64,000 nt of DNA, from NCBI GenBank assembly GCA_017465405.1, contig JAFTWG010000014.1:1-64000 (forward strand). The letters run 5' to 3'. Below the pieces are notes generated by a model that had not been told where the DNA came from, did no database searches, and was given only the letters and a program-made list of their open reading frames with translations. The first letter of the stretch is position 1; every line of letters begins with the position of its first letter. A program made the position numbers and the translations under genes. Below, piece after piece: positions 1 to 8,541 of this stretch. The DNA is from Alphaproteobacteria bacterium. GTDB taxonomy: Bacteria; Pseudomonadota; Alphaproteobacteria; RF32; CAG-239.

Positions 1-129
1 CCAGGCGACCATATTAAAATGAAAGCAAAATTGATTAACCCGATTGCAATGGAAGAAGGTTTACGTTTTGCTATCCGTGAAGGTGGTCGTACCGTAGGTG
101 CCGGCGTTGTATCTAAAATTATCAAATAA
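1..129 (+). CDS. tuf: Elongation factor Tu, C-terminal end (5' cut by window)
   Basis: The frame is open from the first base and ends at TAA 127-129. The last 42 residues include [20 protein letters not shown] and end [13 protein letters not shown]. This is the highly conserved end of domain III of EF-Tu, the GTPase that brings aminoacyl-tRNA to the ribosome in the cytoplasm. The start lies outside the window. A strong hairpin terminator follows 22 bases later, so this is the last gene of its transcript. Confidence 0.95.
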   Translation, partial: PGDHIKMKAKLINPIAMEEGLRFAIREGGRTVGAGVVSKIIK

Positions 130-151
130 TTTTGATATAACCGAATAAATT

Positions 152-185
152 AAAAACCGCTTTGAAAATTCAAAGCGGTTTTTTG
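152..185 (+). terminator. Intrinsic terminator after tuf
   Basis: A 14-bp perfect stem (152-165 with 170-183, core AACCGCTTTGA) with a 4-base loop ends in a run of T. It directly follows the tuf stop codon. Confidence 0.85.
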
Positions 186-215
186 TTGCATATTGTATAA
201 GTACAACAATAAGTA

Positions 216-244
216 TTTACAAAAATGTTTTTAATTTATACTAT
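216..244 (+). promoter_or_regulatory. Candidate sigma-70-type promoter for the HAD gene
   Basis: TTTACA at 216-221 and TACTAT at 239-244 are separated by exactly 17 bases, 41 bases upstream of the ATG at 286. The background is AT-rich, so chance matches are possible. Confidence 0.45.
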
Positions 245-285
245 TACACAACAAAACACTTAACAAAACTAAGGAGAGTATATAA

Positions 286-948
286 ATGGTAATTAAGAAC
301 ATTTTTTGGGATGTTGATGGTGTTTTAGCAAACCTCAACTATGCCTACTACAATTTTTTAACAAAGCATCCTAAATATGCTCCATTATATGGAAATATTA
401 CTTGGGATCAACTTCCTGAAGTTTTACCTATTGTACCCAAATATGGTGCATTAGAACTAAAAACTCACCCTACTCTTGGAAAAGACCTTGATTATGATTT
501 TTGTCACTCTCCGGAGTTTTTTACAAATCGTCCGTTGTATCCTAATGTGATTGAAACATTGAAAGAATTTCATCAAAAAGGTTATCGTCAATTTACAATG
601 TCTGCAACTTTTGACGTAGAAACAAAAACTAAATTTTTAAAAGAGTTGTTGGCTCCGATAACAGACTTCTTAACTATAAAATGCGTTCAACATGGTAAAT
701 TTATGCACGATACAGCTAAAGAAGATATGTTAAAAGCATGTTTTGAAGAATATGGTCTAAAAGCAGAAGAAACAATACTTGTTGATGACAGAATTTACAA
801 TCAATATGCTGCTATCAACGTTGGAGCACACCCTATTCGTTATCGTTGTGAATTTACAACCGACCTTCCTGAAGATTTGAACTGGATTCCTGAAGTTCAC
901 AGTATGGAAGAATTGAAAGAATGGTTAGAAAAAAATAGTACAATGTAA
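286..948 (+). CDS. HAD-superfamily hydrolase
   Basis: The 220-residue protein begins with HAD motif I, DVDGVLA at residues 9-15, whose first Asp is the phosphate-accepting nucleophile. A motif II-like Ser/Thr (TMSATFD, about 105) and a motif IV acidic pair (LVDDR, about 167) follow. Between motifs I and II lies a long helical cap insertion. These features indicate a cytoplasmic phosphatase of the haloacid dehalogenase superfamily; the substrate cannot be told. A strong Shine-Dalgarno AAGGAG precedes the ATG. It is a single-gene unit between two terminators. Confidence 0.8.
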   Translation: MVIKNIFWDVDGVLANLNYAYYNFLTKHPKYAPLYGNITWDQLPEVLPIVPKYGALELKTHPTLGKDLDYDFCHSPEFFTNRPLYPNVIETLKEFHQKGYRQFTMSATFDVETKTKFLKELLAPITDFLTIKCVQHGKFMHDTAKEDMLKACFEEYGLKAEETILVDDRIYNQYAAINVGAHPIRYRCEFTTDLPEDLNWIPEVHSMEELKEWLEKNSTM

Positions 949-961
949 AATCTGATAAGTG

Positions 962-990
962 ATATGGCGAGGAAAATCCTCGCCATATTT
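962..990. terminator. Bidirectional terminator between convergent genes
   Basis: A 12-bp perfect stem, 962-973 with 977-988 (core GGCGAGGA), is followed by T-rich sequence. It serves the HAD gene on plus and may serve the transporter on minus. The same stem core recurs in the terminator at 42843-42869. Confidence 0.8.
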
Positions 991-1001
991 TATTTTATAA
1001 T

Positions 1002-1859
1002 TTATCCGAGTATTATTGGCAAAGCTAATATGATAGCAGCTATACCGAATCCAAGCTGATTTTTTACATCTTGTTCTTTATATTTTACTGCGGAAATTAC
1101 CATTATTATCGGTGTTGATAACCTCAAGAAAACAGCCACAATAGAAACAGGTAATATATTATATGAAGCATAAATTACAAAAAATTCGGATAAAGTATAG
1201 AATATACCGGCTATTATTATCATTTTATTTGTAAATATAACTTTTAAAGACTCTTTTGATGCTTTATAAACCATACTGGTTAAAAACATTGCTATTGATG
1301 ATACCAATAAATGTGCATACCATCCAACTCTAGGGATAGCCAAATGATCAGCAACAGTATATGATGCCATTATAACAGCAACAATTATAAAATAGTATAA
1401 ATCCTTACGAGACAGTCTTTTTGCATCTCCTTTTTGTAAAAACAAAAATCCTAAAACACCAAAACAAACAATACAAAAAACTTTTACTATCCCCAGATTT
1501 TCATGGAAAAATAAATTATTTACCAAAGCCCCGAGAGCTAATGCTATAAAACCTAAAAAAACAGATGAGGATGTACTGTTTTTATTGATAGCTTGTTGCA
1601 TTGATATAAGATAAAAAAGTGTCACTCCTTTATATAGGCTAATTAAAATATAAGGAGAAAACAATACATTTTGATTATTAAATTCTAAAAGATGTCCAAG
1701 AAAAGGAAATGTAATCGCCAATCCTACCAACAACCAACAACTTGTAAAAAGAGAAGAAACTTCCGGTTTGAAATATTTTGCTGCCGGTTTGTATAAAAGT
1801 GGTCTTGCAACCCATGATGCTAAAAGTAAAAACCCTACGGCTATCTGAAATAATGACAT
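1002..1859 (-). CDS. EamA/DMT-family transporter
   Basis: This 285-residue protein is hydrophobic throughout, with about nine or ten predicted membrane segments in two homologous halves, the layout of drug/metabolite transporter (EamA) permeases. The second half carries typical DMT features such as the SNIL-like stretch SYNILPVSIVAVFLRLSTPI (about 230-250), followed by short charged ends. It probably exports a small metabolite or amino acid across the inner membrane; the substrate is unknown. The gene diverges from the glycosyltransferase at 2037. A Shine-Dalgarno AAGGAT lies upstream of the ATG. Confidence 0.7.
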   Translation of the reverse strand: MSLFQIAVGFLLLASWVARPLLYKPAAKYFKPEVSSLFTSCWLLVGLAITFPFLGHLLEFNNQNVLFSPYILISLYKGVTLFYLISMQQAINKNSTSSSVFLGFIALALGALVNNLFFHENLGIVKVFCIVCFGVLGFLFLQKGDAKRLSRKDLYYFIIVAVIMASYTVADHLAIPRVGWYAHLLVSSIAMFLTSMVYKASKESLKVIFTNKMIIIAGIFYTLSEFFVIYASYNILPVSIVAVFLRLSTPIIMVISAVKYKEQDVKNQLGFGIAAIILALPIILG

Positions 1860-1970
1860 TTTTTATCCTTATGTAGTTCATTAAAACAATTAATGATATT
1901 GAATATATATCTGTTTTATTTATATGGCAAATCAATTCTATTGCTTTGTCTAAAAATTTGTCTATATATA

Positions 1971-1999
1971 TTTACATAATATATTTTTTATGCTAGTAT
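1971..1999 (+). promoter_or_regulatory. Candidate promoter for the glycosyltransferase
   Basis: TTTACA (1971-1976) and TAGTAT (1994-1999) lie about 17 bases apart in the divergent intergenic region, 37 bases upstream of the ATG at 2037. Confidence 0.45.
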
Positions 2000-2036
2000 T
2001 CCGTCAAATGTAAAATATTTGAAGGGATTTTATAAT

Positions 2037-3074
2037 ATGGAAAATGTTATCATCGGTATCAGAACATTTAACTCTGAACAATTTTTAGACGGCAGTCTTA
2101 ATTCTGTTATCAATCAGAACTATCCTAATATGAAGGTTGTTGTTTTTGATGATAAATCTACCGATAAAACTATGAAAAAACTAAGATTATGGCAAACTGC
2201 ATTTATCCAAAAAGGAATTCAATTTGAAATACATTCAAACGATGAAAACGGAGGGTGTGGCCAATCCTTTGAACGTTTAGGCAGAATTGTAGCTGATAAA
2301 ATCGGAGATGATGATATTTTTGTTATGTTAGATAGTGATGATAAATTTACTTCCAATACCGCTATAAGTAATTGTGTATCACAAATGAGAAATAACGGAG
2401 CTAATATTCTTATTGCCGGATTTGATTTATCCGGTGATCCTAATTTGGTATTAAATTGGAATAATGGAACTCCTCACAATAATTTATCAAAAAAATTGGC
2501 TGAAAAAGGATGTTCAACAGTTGATGAAATGCCTGAAATAGCTTCACATGCAGATAGCATAGGGTGGACCAAAATTGTAAAAGGTAATATATTCAAAAGG
2601 TATATGAGTATGTACCCTGCTTTAAGTAAGGAAATGAAAGTATGTGAAGACTTTCCAAGTATGGCCATGTTGTTATATAAAGACTCTAAAGTTACAGGCT
2701 TGCCTGAAAATATGTATGACTATTATAAACACCCACAATCATCAACAGCAAAAGTAAAAGCTGATGATTTTAGAGTTGTAAGATTAGGATTTCTAAAAAC
2801 ATTACAAGAAATGGTAGCTAAAAATAGAGAAATGTTTGTCGATGATGCTGAAAAATATGTAAACAAGTTTTTAGAAGTAAAATATCACGTTATTGGTAAT
2901 ATTGTTGATAAAAAAACCCAATCGGGAGATTTAGTAGGTTACACCAAAGAAAATTGGCAAAGAGATTTTCAATCAGCTATAAATTGTGAAGATTTAAATA
3001 TAGAAAAAATAAAAAGTAAAGAAATATCTCCTAATATAATTCAAGCAACAAAAGGTGGAAATACCGGTTTATAA
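2037..3074 (+). CDS. Family 2 glycosyltransferase
   Basis: The 345-residue protein opens with the GT-A fold signature: VIIGIRTFNSEQFLDGSLNS, then VVVFDDKSTD, and a DxD-type metal/nucleotide-sugar site MLDSDD near residue 105. GT2 enzymes transfer a sugar from a nucleotide-sugar donor to a growing glycan or lipid; the acceptor is unknown. I chose ATG 2037 rather than the in-frame TTG at 2019, because a GAAGGGA ribosome-binding site (2021-2027) sits at proper distance from 2037 and would lie inside the longer version. No membrane segment is visible, so it is cytosolic or peripheral. It stands alone, not in a visible polysaccharide cluster. Confidence 0.8.
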   Translation: MENVIIGIRTFNSEQFLDGSLNSVINQNYPNMKVVVFDDKSTDKTMKKLRLWQTAFIQKGIQFEIHSNDENGGCGQSFERLGRIVADKIGDDDIFVMLDSDDKFTSNTAISNCVSQMRNNGANILIAGFDLSGDPNLVLNWNNGTPHNNLSKKLAEKGCSTVDEMPEIASHADSIGWTKIVKGNIFKRYMSMYPALSKEMKVCEDFPSMAMLLYKDSKVTGLPENMYDYYKHPQSSTAKVKADDFRVVRLGFLKTLQEMVAKNREMFVDDAEKYVNKFLEVKYHVIGNIVDKKTQSGDLVGYTKENWQRDFQSAINCEDLNIEKIKSKEISPNIIQATKGGNTGL

Positions 3075-3082
3075 ATGAAATA

Positions 3083-3118
3083 AAAACCCGTTTCAATTAT
3101 TTGAAACGGGTTTTATTT
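3083..3118. terminator. Bidirectional terminator between GT2 gene and rho
   Basis: A 14-bp perfect stem, 3083-3096 with 3101-3114 (core ACCCGTTTCAA), has A-rich and T-rich flanks and lies between convergent genes. Confidence 0.85.
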
Positions 3119-3120
3119 TA

Positions 3121-4374
3121 TTAAGAATTCATATTATTGAAGAAATCTTGGTTATCTTTACTCTGTTTTAATTTATCAAGCAAAAATTCCATACCGTCGG
3201 TCATTCCCATTTGCATCAATACGCGACGAAGAACCCACATTTTAGTAAGTGTAGCCTTATCAACCAATAATTCTTCTTTACGAGTACCTGAACGAGTAAC
3301 GTCAATAGTAGGGAATAAACGCTTGTCTGTAAGCTTTCTATCCAAGATAATTTCAGAGTTACCTGTTCCTTTAAATTCTTCGAAAATAACTTCATCCATA
3401 CGAGAACCTGTATCAATAAGAGCTGTTGCAATAATTGTCAAAGAACCACCTTCTTCAACGTTACGAGCAGCCCCCAGAATGCGTTTCGGACGCTGTAAAG
3501 CATTAGCATCCACGCCACCTGTTAAAACCTTTCCTGATGAAGGAATAACGGTATTATACGCACGTCCTAAACGAGTTATGGAATCAAGCAATATTACTAC
3601 ATCTTTCTTGTTTTCTACCAAACGTTTAGCTTTTTCTATCACCATTTCTGCAACTTGAACGTGACGTGTTGCCGGTTCATCAAAAGTAGAAGATATAACT
3701 TCACCTTTAACCGAACGTGTCATATCAGTAACTTCTTCAGGGCGTTCATCAATCAATAAAACCATCAAATAAATTTCCGGATGATTTGTAGATATTGCAT
3801 GAGCTATATTTTGCAACATAACTGTTTTACCGGTACGAGGCGGAGCAACAATCAATCCTCTTTGTCCTTTACCTTGCGGAGAAACTAAATCAATGACTCT
3901 GGTTGTATAATCCTTATCACCGCATATAACATCAAAATCCAACTTTTCTGTAGGATAAAGAGGAGTTAAGTTATCAAAATGAATGCGTAACTTTGATTTT
4001 TCCGGATCATCAAAATTGATGCGATTAATTTTTGTTAAAGCAAAATAACGTTCATTATCTTTTGGAGCTCTGATTTCTCCTTCTATCGTATCGCCGGTGC
4101 GAAGACCGAATTTTTTTACTTGAGCCGGAGAAACATATATATCATCAGGTCCGGCTAAATAGTTAGATTGCGCAGAACGAAGAAAACCGAAGCCATCTTG
4201 TAAAACTTCAATAGTTCCGTCTCCGTAGATAATATTATCATCAGAAGCTACTTTTTTTAATATGGAAAACATTAAATCTTGTTTACGCATAGAAGAAGCA
4301 TCTTCAATACCCAAAGCTTCAGCTTGTTCTAAAAGCTCAGCAGGCGATTTTTGTTTTAATTCTTTTAAATGCAT
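3121..4374 (-). CDS. rho: Transcription termination factor Rho
   Basis: This 417-residue protein matches Rho in length and order of parts. It has an N-terminal helical Rho-N segment ([14 protein letters not shown]), a cold-shock-like RNA-binding domain (GFGFLRS, about 57-63), and a RecA-type ATPase with Walker A APPRTGKT (about 178), the Walker B stretch [16 protein letters not shown] (about 260), and the Q/R-loop regions after it. Rho is the hexameric helicase that ends untranslated transcripts. The gene reads away from the adjoining origin-like region, as in many alphaproteobacteria. The start MHLKEL is the usual N-terminus. Confidence 0.97.
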   Translation of the reverse strand: MHLKELKQKSPAELLEQAEALGIEDASSMRKQDLMFSILKKVASDDNIIYGDGTIEVLQDGFGFLRSAQSNYLAGPDDIYVSPAQVKKFGLRTGDTIEGEIRAPKDNERYFALTKINRINFDDPEKSKLRIHFDNLTPLYPTEKLDFDVICGDKDYTTRVIDLVSPQGKGQRGLIVAPPRTGKTVMLQNIAHAISTNHPEIYLMVLLIDERPEEVTDMTRSVKGEVISSTFDEPATRHVQVAEMVIEKAKRLVENKKDVVILLDSITRLGRAYNTVIPSSGKVLTGGVDANALQRPKRILGAARNVEEGGSLTIIATALIDTGSRMDEVIFEEFKGTGNSEIILDRKLTDKRLFPTIDVTRSGTRKEELLVDKATLTKMWVLRRVLMQMGMTDGMEFLLDKLKQSKDNQDFFNNMNS

Positions 4375-4606
4375 GGTTATCCGTTGAAAAAAATTGAACT
4401 AGAATATTGAAAGTCAGATACGAATGATTATCTGTAATACAGTTATGTTAAATAATATATTTATATAAAAAAGTCAAATATTTGTTTATGGCAAAAGTTT
4501 TTAACAAACACCCTCTTGCAATATAAATATATTTAAAATGTTTTTGTTATTAGTAGATAACTGTTCAATCTGTGGATTATATTTTATCAATAGAGTTATC
4601 CAGATG

Positions 4607-4644
4607 TTAACAGTTTGTTAATAAGATTATTAATAATTTGTTAA
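4607..4644. promoter_or_regulatory. Two CtrA-like binding motifs (TTAA-N7-TTAA)
   Basis: TTAACAGTTTGTTAA (4607-4621) and TTAATAATTTGTTAA (4630-4644) both match the alphaproteobacterial CtrA consensus exactly and are separated by 8 bases. In Caulobacter, phosphorylated CtrA at such sites represses origin firing. The AT-rich context raises the chance background, and no ctrA gene is in this window. Confidence 0.5.
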
Positions 4645-4830
4645 CAACATTTAAAGTTCTTATATTTTCAACGAGTCATATATGTAAACAGATTTTTTAT
4701 TAAAATTTTAATTTTTTCAGTTATCAATATAAAACAATTATGTTTAAAAAAGTTATCAACCTGTTATTATCTTATTTAATTTATTAGGTAATATGAGGAT
4801 TAAATCGTATAACTTTTATAAAACCTGTAT

Positions 4831-4852
4831 TTATACACAGGGCTGTTGATAA
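4831..4852. promoter_or_regulatory. Inverted pair of DnaA boxes
   Basis: TTATACACA (4831-4839) fits the TTATNCACA consensus exactly. TGTTGATAA (4844-4852) is an inverted one-mismatch box. They face each other 4 bases apart, 17 bases upstream of the coaE start. Confidence 0.55.
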
Positions 4853-4868
4853 TTTTAGGTTTAGAAAG

Positions 4869-5453
4869 ATGAAATTAATAGCTATAACCGGTTCAATAGG
4901 TTGCGGAAAAACAACTATTGCCAAAATGATTAGAGAACAAGGATATACTGTTTTTGATGTAGATGCTTGGGTTCGAAGAATGTATTTTCAAAAATCGTTT
5001 ATTGCACAAATTGCTGAAAATTTTCCTGTTGTAATGGAAAACGGAGTCGTAAATAAACGTGCTTTGCGTAATTTGGTATTCAATAATAAAGAACAACTGA
5101 AAAAATTAGAGAGTTTAACTCACCCGTTTTTGAAAAAATATCTGAAATATTTAATAAAAAAGAACAGTTGTTATAATGATTGTTTCTTTTTAGATGTTGC
5201 TCTTCTCTATGAAATGGGATGGGACAAATATTGTAATATTGTTGTTGTTGCCGATGTTGATTATGAAACGCAAAAAAAACGTGTTATGTTGCGTGATAAT
5301 GTTAATGCTGACGATTTTGATAAAATTAATGATGTACAAATGAGTAACGAAGTTAAAAAGAATATGTCAGATATTGTCATAAACACGAATAAATCTAAAA
5401 ACCTGCTTAAACTTGAAGTTATAACTATGTTAAAATATCTTGAAAGGCTTTAA
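4869..5453 (+). CDS. coaE: Dephospho-CoA kinase
   Basis: The enzyme phosphorylates dephospho-CoA in the last step of coenzyme A synthesis in the cytosol. The 194 residues start with the P-loop ITGSIGCGKTT (6-16). FDVDAWVRRMYF (about 29-40) replaces the common DAD substrate-binding stretch, then SLTHPFLKKYL and the lid-like region with VMLRDNV (about 137) follow. Length is usual for the family. It begins just right of the origin-like region and is followed one base after its stop by dnaQ, the standard alphaproteobacterial coaE-dnaQ pair. Confidence 0.93.
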   Translation: MKLIAITGSIGCGKTTIAKMIREQGYTVFDVDAWVRRMYFQKSFIAQIAENFPVVMENGVVNKRALRNLVFNNKEQLKKLESLTHPFLKKYLKYLIKKNSCYNDCFFLDVALLYEMGWDKYCNIVVVADVDYETQKKRVMLRDNVNADDFDKINDVQMSNEVKKNMSDIVINTNKSKNLLKLEVITMLKYLERL

Positions 5454-5454
5454 A

Positions 5455-6174
5455 ATGGTTAGAGAAATAGTGTTTGATACCGAAACAACAGGTTTAAATC
5501 CTGAACATGGTGACAGATTGGTAGAAATAGGAGCAATTGAACTTATAAATCATATCCCTACCGGAAAAACATATCATCAATATATAAATCCGCAAAGGAG
5601 CGTACCGGAAGAAGTTGTTAAGGTACACGGATTAACCGAAGAATTTTTAAAAGATTTTCCGGTGTTTGATGATATTGCTGATGATTTTGTAGATTTTGTG
5701 GGGGAAGACGGAATTTTAGTGGCTCATAATGCGTCTTTCGATATGAAATTTATAAATTATGAGCTACAAAAAAGCGGAAGGGAAGAATTTTCAAAAGATA
5801 GGGTTATAGACAGTCTAGAAATAGCTCGAAAAATGTTTCCCGGAGCTAAAAATAATCTTGATGCGTTATGTAAAAGATATGGCGTAGATAACAGTAGTCG
5901 TACTTTTCACGGAGCACTGTTGGATGCTGATTTATTGGCACAAGTTTATTTTGAATTAATGGGCGGTGCTGAACCGTCAATGTTGAGTAATTCAAATGAC
6001 AACAGCAATAAAGCATCAAACACTTTTAGCGATTTTGAAGTTGAAAGAATTTTTCGCAAAGCACGGGAGTTTACTCTCTCTGAAGAAGAAGAGCAAGCTC
6101 ATCGTGAATTTTTGAAAAAAAACATAAAGAATGCTATTTGGTTGTCGGACGAACTAGCGAGCTCCGATAAGTGA
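5455..6174 (+). CDS. dnaQ: DNA polymerase III epsilon subunit (3'-5' exonuclease)
   Basis: This is the proofreading subunit of the replicative polymerase, a DEDDh exonuclease. Exo I FDTETTGL (about 6-13), Exo II HNASFDMKF (about 93) and Exo III HGALLDADL with the catalytic His are all present. An acidic, low-complexity C-terminal linker with the alpha-binding region follows. ATG 5455 is chosen over an upstream in-frame TTG at 5440: GAAAGG at 5442-5447 gives the right spacing and the start then follows the coaE stop by one base. The 3' end overlaps the convergent kinase gene by 21 bases. Confidence 0.93.
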   Translation: MVREIVFDTETTGLNPEHGDRLVEIGAIELINHIPTGKTYHQYINPQRSVPEEVVKVHGLTEEFLKDFPVFDDIADDFVDFVGEDGILVAHNASFDMKFINYELQKSGREEFSKDRVIDSLEIARKMFPGAKNNLDALCKRYGVDNSSRTFHGALLDADLLAQVYFELMGGAEPSMLSNSNDNSNKASNTFSDFEVERIFRKAREFTLSEEEEQAHREFLKKNIKNAIWLSDELASSDK

Positions 6175-7551
6175 AAAAGCAGATATAGTATCTCCCATTC
6201 CCACCAGAGTTTTAGGTTTTTCTATAATAATGGTGGGAACTGATATTATATCATATCCTTTGTATTCGCACATTCCTTTATTTAATAATGTTTTATCTTT
6301 TATATAACTGCATAAATTTTCTAATTCTTTTAATCCTATTTCTGAAACATTTTGACCATAAGCTTCTAAAATATCGGATTTTGCCGCAAGTTTTCCTGCA
6401 AAAGCTTTACTTGCCGCGGCTGTTGCGGCTAAAATCATACCATTTAAATTAGCTTTTGCTTTTATAGGATATTTTTTATCTTGGATAGTTATATAAAGAC
6501 CAAACATATGAAGTTGAAGTCTTTTGCATTTTAATTTATTTTTTATTTTCATAGCAGCTTTAAATAAATTAACAGCACAAGTGTTTTCCTGACATTCTTT
6601 TAAGAGTTTCTTTTCTCCTAAAACTTCAAGAATATCCATTGTTTCCCGCTCATTAACACCTACAGAATCTGCATTTGGAACTAGATATTTGGTTATTGCT
6701 TTTCTAACTTTAATATCTTGTGTTGAAGCAATCTCTAGATGAACAATGGATTTTGGACTTGATTTTTTCCAATCTTTGATAATTTTTACACTATCTTTAA
6801 CGTGTTTAACACCTTTTTGTTTTGAATTAAGTGCTTGATATCCGGATAAAATAAAATAATTTATTTTATTTTTATTTGTGTATTTTAGAAAATTTTTATC
6901 AATAACAAAATCAAATAATGGCGGATCATAAGTTGCAATAAAACGGTTTGATTTAGGGCAAACAAATTCTTTATCTTCGATGATAATTTTATCATTTTTA
7001 TCAAATTCTATAATCCAGTGTATAGAAGATATTTTATCGCGATTTATTTTTGATGCTTGTTCTACATCTCCGTTTTTATTAAAAGATAATAAATTAGGCA
7101 AGTCAAAAAATTGTTCGGCTTGGAGTTCGCTTAAAGTGTTACTGTGAACAATAACTTGTTTTATATCGGTTAATGCTAAAGTGTTAGCTATAATTCCGGC
7201 TTGTCCGCCTATCTGCATTTTTTTTGTGCCTAAATTTTTGTGCATCCATTCAAACATTTCAGGTTTGTCAGCAGTCCATTCTTCTGCAATACCTTTTTTA
7301 AAACAATTAAAAATACCGCGCAATAAATCGGCAACGGAATTTATACTTTTTTGCTCGATGTTTTCTAATTGTCTCAAAGATAAATTTTCTTTTTTTATAA
7401 AATCAGCGAGTTCTTTACCGCTTATTTTTACAACAGAATCTATACAGGTATTAAAAGCACTGGCAACGGTTTTTATTTTTGCCATTTTCTCAAGAGTTTT
7501 AGGTGCTGATGAATATAATTTATTCCATTTATTCTGTAATGTTTTTTGCAT
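6154..7551 (-). CDS. ADP-dependent sugar kinase (ADP-glucokinase / ADP-phosphofructokinase family)
   Basis: The 465-residue length matches the ADP-dependent glucokinase/phosphofructokinase family, a ribokinase-fold group best known from archaea and animals. Visible family motifs are GGQAGIIANTLA (about 114-125), the substrate/phosphate loop; DSVGVNERETMDILE with the NxxE metal-binding motif (about 305); and the C-terminal anion-hole loop VGMGDTISAF with the GxGD catalytic Asp. It would phosphorylate glucose or fructose-6-phosphate using ADP; which sugar cannot be decided. It lies downstream of the mitofilin-like gene with a 23-base overlap, so the two are probably co-transcribed. The family is well supported; the bacterial context is unusual. 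Confidence 0.82.
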   Translation of the reverse strand: MQKTLQNKWNKLYSSAPKTLEKMAKIKTVASAFNTCIDSVVKISGKELADFIKKENLSLRQLENIEQKSINSVADLLRGIFNCFKKGIAEEWTADKPEMFEWMHKNLGTKKMQIGGQAGIIANTLALTDIKQVIVHSNTLSELQAEQFFDLPNLLSFNKNGDVEQASKINRDKISSIHWIIEFDKNDKIIIEDKEFVCPKSNRFIATYDPPLFDFVIDKNFLKYTNKNKINYFILSGYQALNSKQKGVKHVKDSVKIIKDWKKSSPKSIVHLEIASTQDIKVRKAITKYLVPNADSVGVNERETMDILEVLGEKKLLKECQENTCAVNLFKAAMKIKNKLKCKRLQLHMFGLYITIQDKKYPIKAKANLNGMILAATAAASKAFAGKLAAKSDILEAYGQNVSEIGLKELENLCSYIKDKTLLNKGMCEYKGYDIISVPTIIIEKPKTLVGMGDTISAFSLIGAR

Positions 7552-8461
7552 CTTCTACCTTCATAACTAATAAAGCGTTTGATATTACGTTTGATAATGA
7601 TTTATAAAATTCGAGTTGTTTTTTAGTTTGTTCGTACCAATTGTTTATCTCTTCATTTTTAATTAATTCTGCATTTTCTTCTTTTATAATTTCAGAAGCA
7701 GCTGCAGACAAATCACCATTATCAACCAATTTTTTAATTTCGGTCAAAACAGCTAATTCATTATATTTTTCCTCTATGATTTCTTCTTCAACCGAATTTA
7801 TTTTTATATATTCATTAATTTTAGAAATTAAACGTTGTTTCCAATTTGTTTCTTCTTTAGGTTGATATTTTTTTTCTATATTTTTGTAAAGATTATTAAA
7901 TTTATCAATAATGGTATTTGCTGAAACAAAATTCATATTACAATGAGTAACTATAAAATTTATATCTTCATCGGTATTGTTAATGTTTTCGGATAAAACT
8001 TTCAGTACCTCGGCTTCTTTTTCACAACCTATACCTCTGTAAACATTATCACGAATAAGCATTGCGGAAGTTAAAATCAAAGCACCGGAATTTGATGTTT
8101 TTGCTATTTTTGATGTTTGATTTTTGATAGAATTGATTTGATTGTGGATATTTATAATTTCGGAAGCATCTGCTTTTGATTTATTAAAATAATCAAATTT
8201 TTGATTTAATAATTCTATTTTCTCATTTCCGGTATTGTTTTTCAACAATGCGTTTTCTATTTTATACTCTAATTTTTCTATGGCTGTATTATCTTTTTCA
8301 TCTTGTTGTATATTTAACCAATTAATAATTTTTTGCGGATTTTGCCACAAAAACAAAGCTCCTCCGACAAATGAAACTATAATAACAATCTCAATAAAAT
8401 GAAGAATATTTGAAAAAGATTTTTTATTATCGGTAGTTGTTGATATTTTATTTTTTGCCAT
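7529..8461 (-). CDS. Mitofilin (Mic60)-like inner-membrane protein
   Basis: The 310-residue protein has a polar N-terminal tail, one membrane segment (about 23-43, IEIVIIVSFVGGALFLW) and then a long periplasmic, mainly helical and coiled-coil region. The C-terminal part, KLVDNGDLSAAASEII followed by INNWYEQTKK, resembles the conserved end of alphaproteobacterial mitofilin/COG4223 proteins. In that class the gene normally sits beside tsaD-hemC-hemD; here tsaD is the divergent neighbour and hemC/hemD are missing. Mic60 homologues shape inner-membrane folds and contact the outer membrane. Identification rests on architecture and synteny. The ribosome-binding site AAAGGAA is good. Confidence 0.6.
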   Translation of the reverse strand: MAKNKISTTTDNKKSFSNILHFIEIVIIVSFVGGALFLWQNPQKIINWLNIQQDEKDNTAIEKLEYKIENALLKNNTGNEKIELLNQKFDYFNKSKADASEIINIHNQINSIKNQTSKIAKTSNSGALILTSAMLIRDNVYRGIGCEKEAEVLKVLSENINNTDEDINFIVTHCNMNFVSANTIIDKFNNLYKNIEKKYQPKEETNWKQRLISKINEYIKINSVEEEIIEEKYNELAVLTEIKKLVDNGDLSAAASEIIKEENAELIKNEEINNWYEQTKKQLEFYKSLSNVISNALLVMKVEDAKNITE

Positions 8462-8541
8462 AGTTATTTCCTTTGTAAAAAATTTTTTAATGGTTTATAT
8501 TATGTTGTAATAATAGTTAAAATTTTACAAAAGACAAGAGT

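Larger units (their letters stand above)
4375..4868. other. oriC: Probable chromosomal replication origin (oriC), 494 bp without genes
   Basis: This very AT-rich gap between divergent rho and coaE has no credible ORF. DnaA-box-like 9-mers are TTATACACA (4831-4839, exact TTATNCACA), TGTTGATAA (4844-4852, reverse TTATCAACA), TTATCAACC (4753-4761), TTATCAATA (4721-4729), TTATCCAGA (4596-4604) and TGTGGATTA (4571-4579, reverse TAATCCACA). Two TTAA-N7-TTAA motifs lie at 4607-4644. In Caulobacter and Rickettsiales the origin lies near rho/hemE/coaE and is bound by DnaA and CtrA. The call is therefore inferred from motifs plus synteny; no skew was computed. Confidence 0.7.

Noticed and set aside
3137..3658. 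173-residue plus-strand frame antisense to rho
   Set aside because: It is fully inside rho on the other strand, has no start context and no recognisable domain; it is a mirror of rho codon usage.
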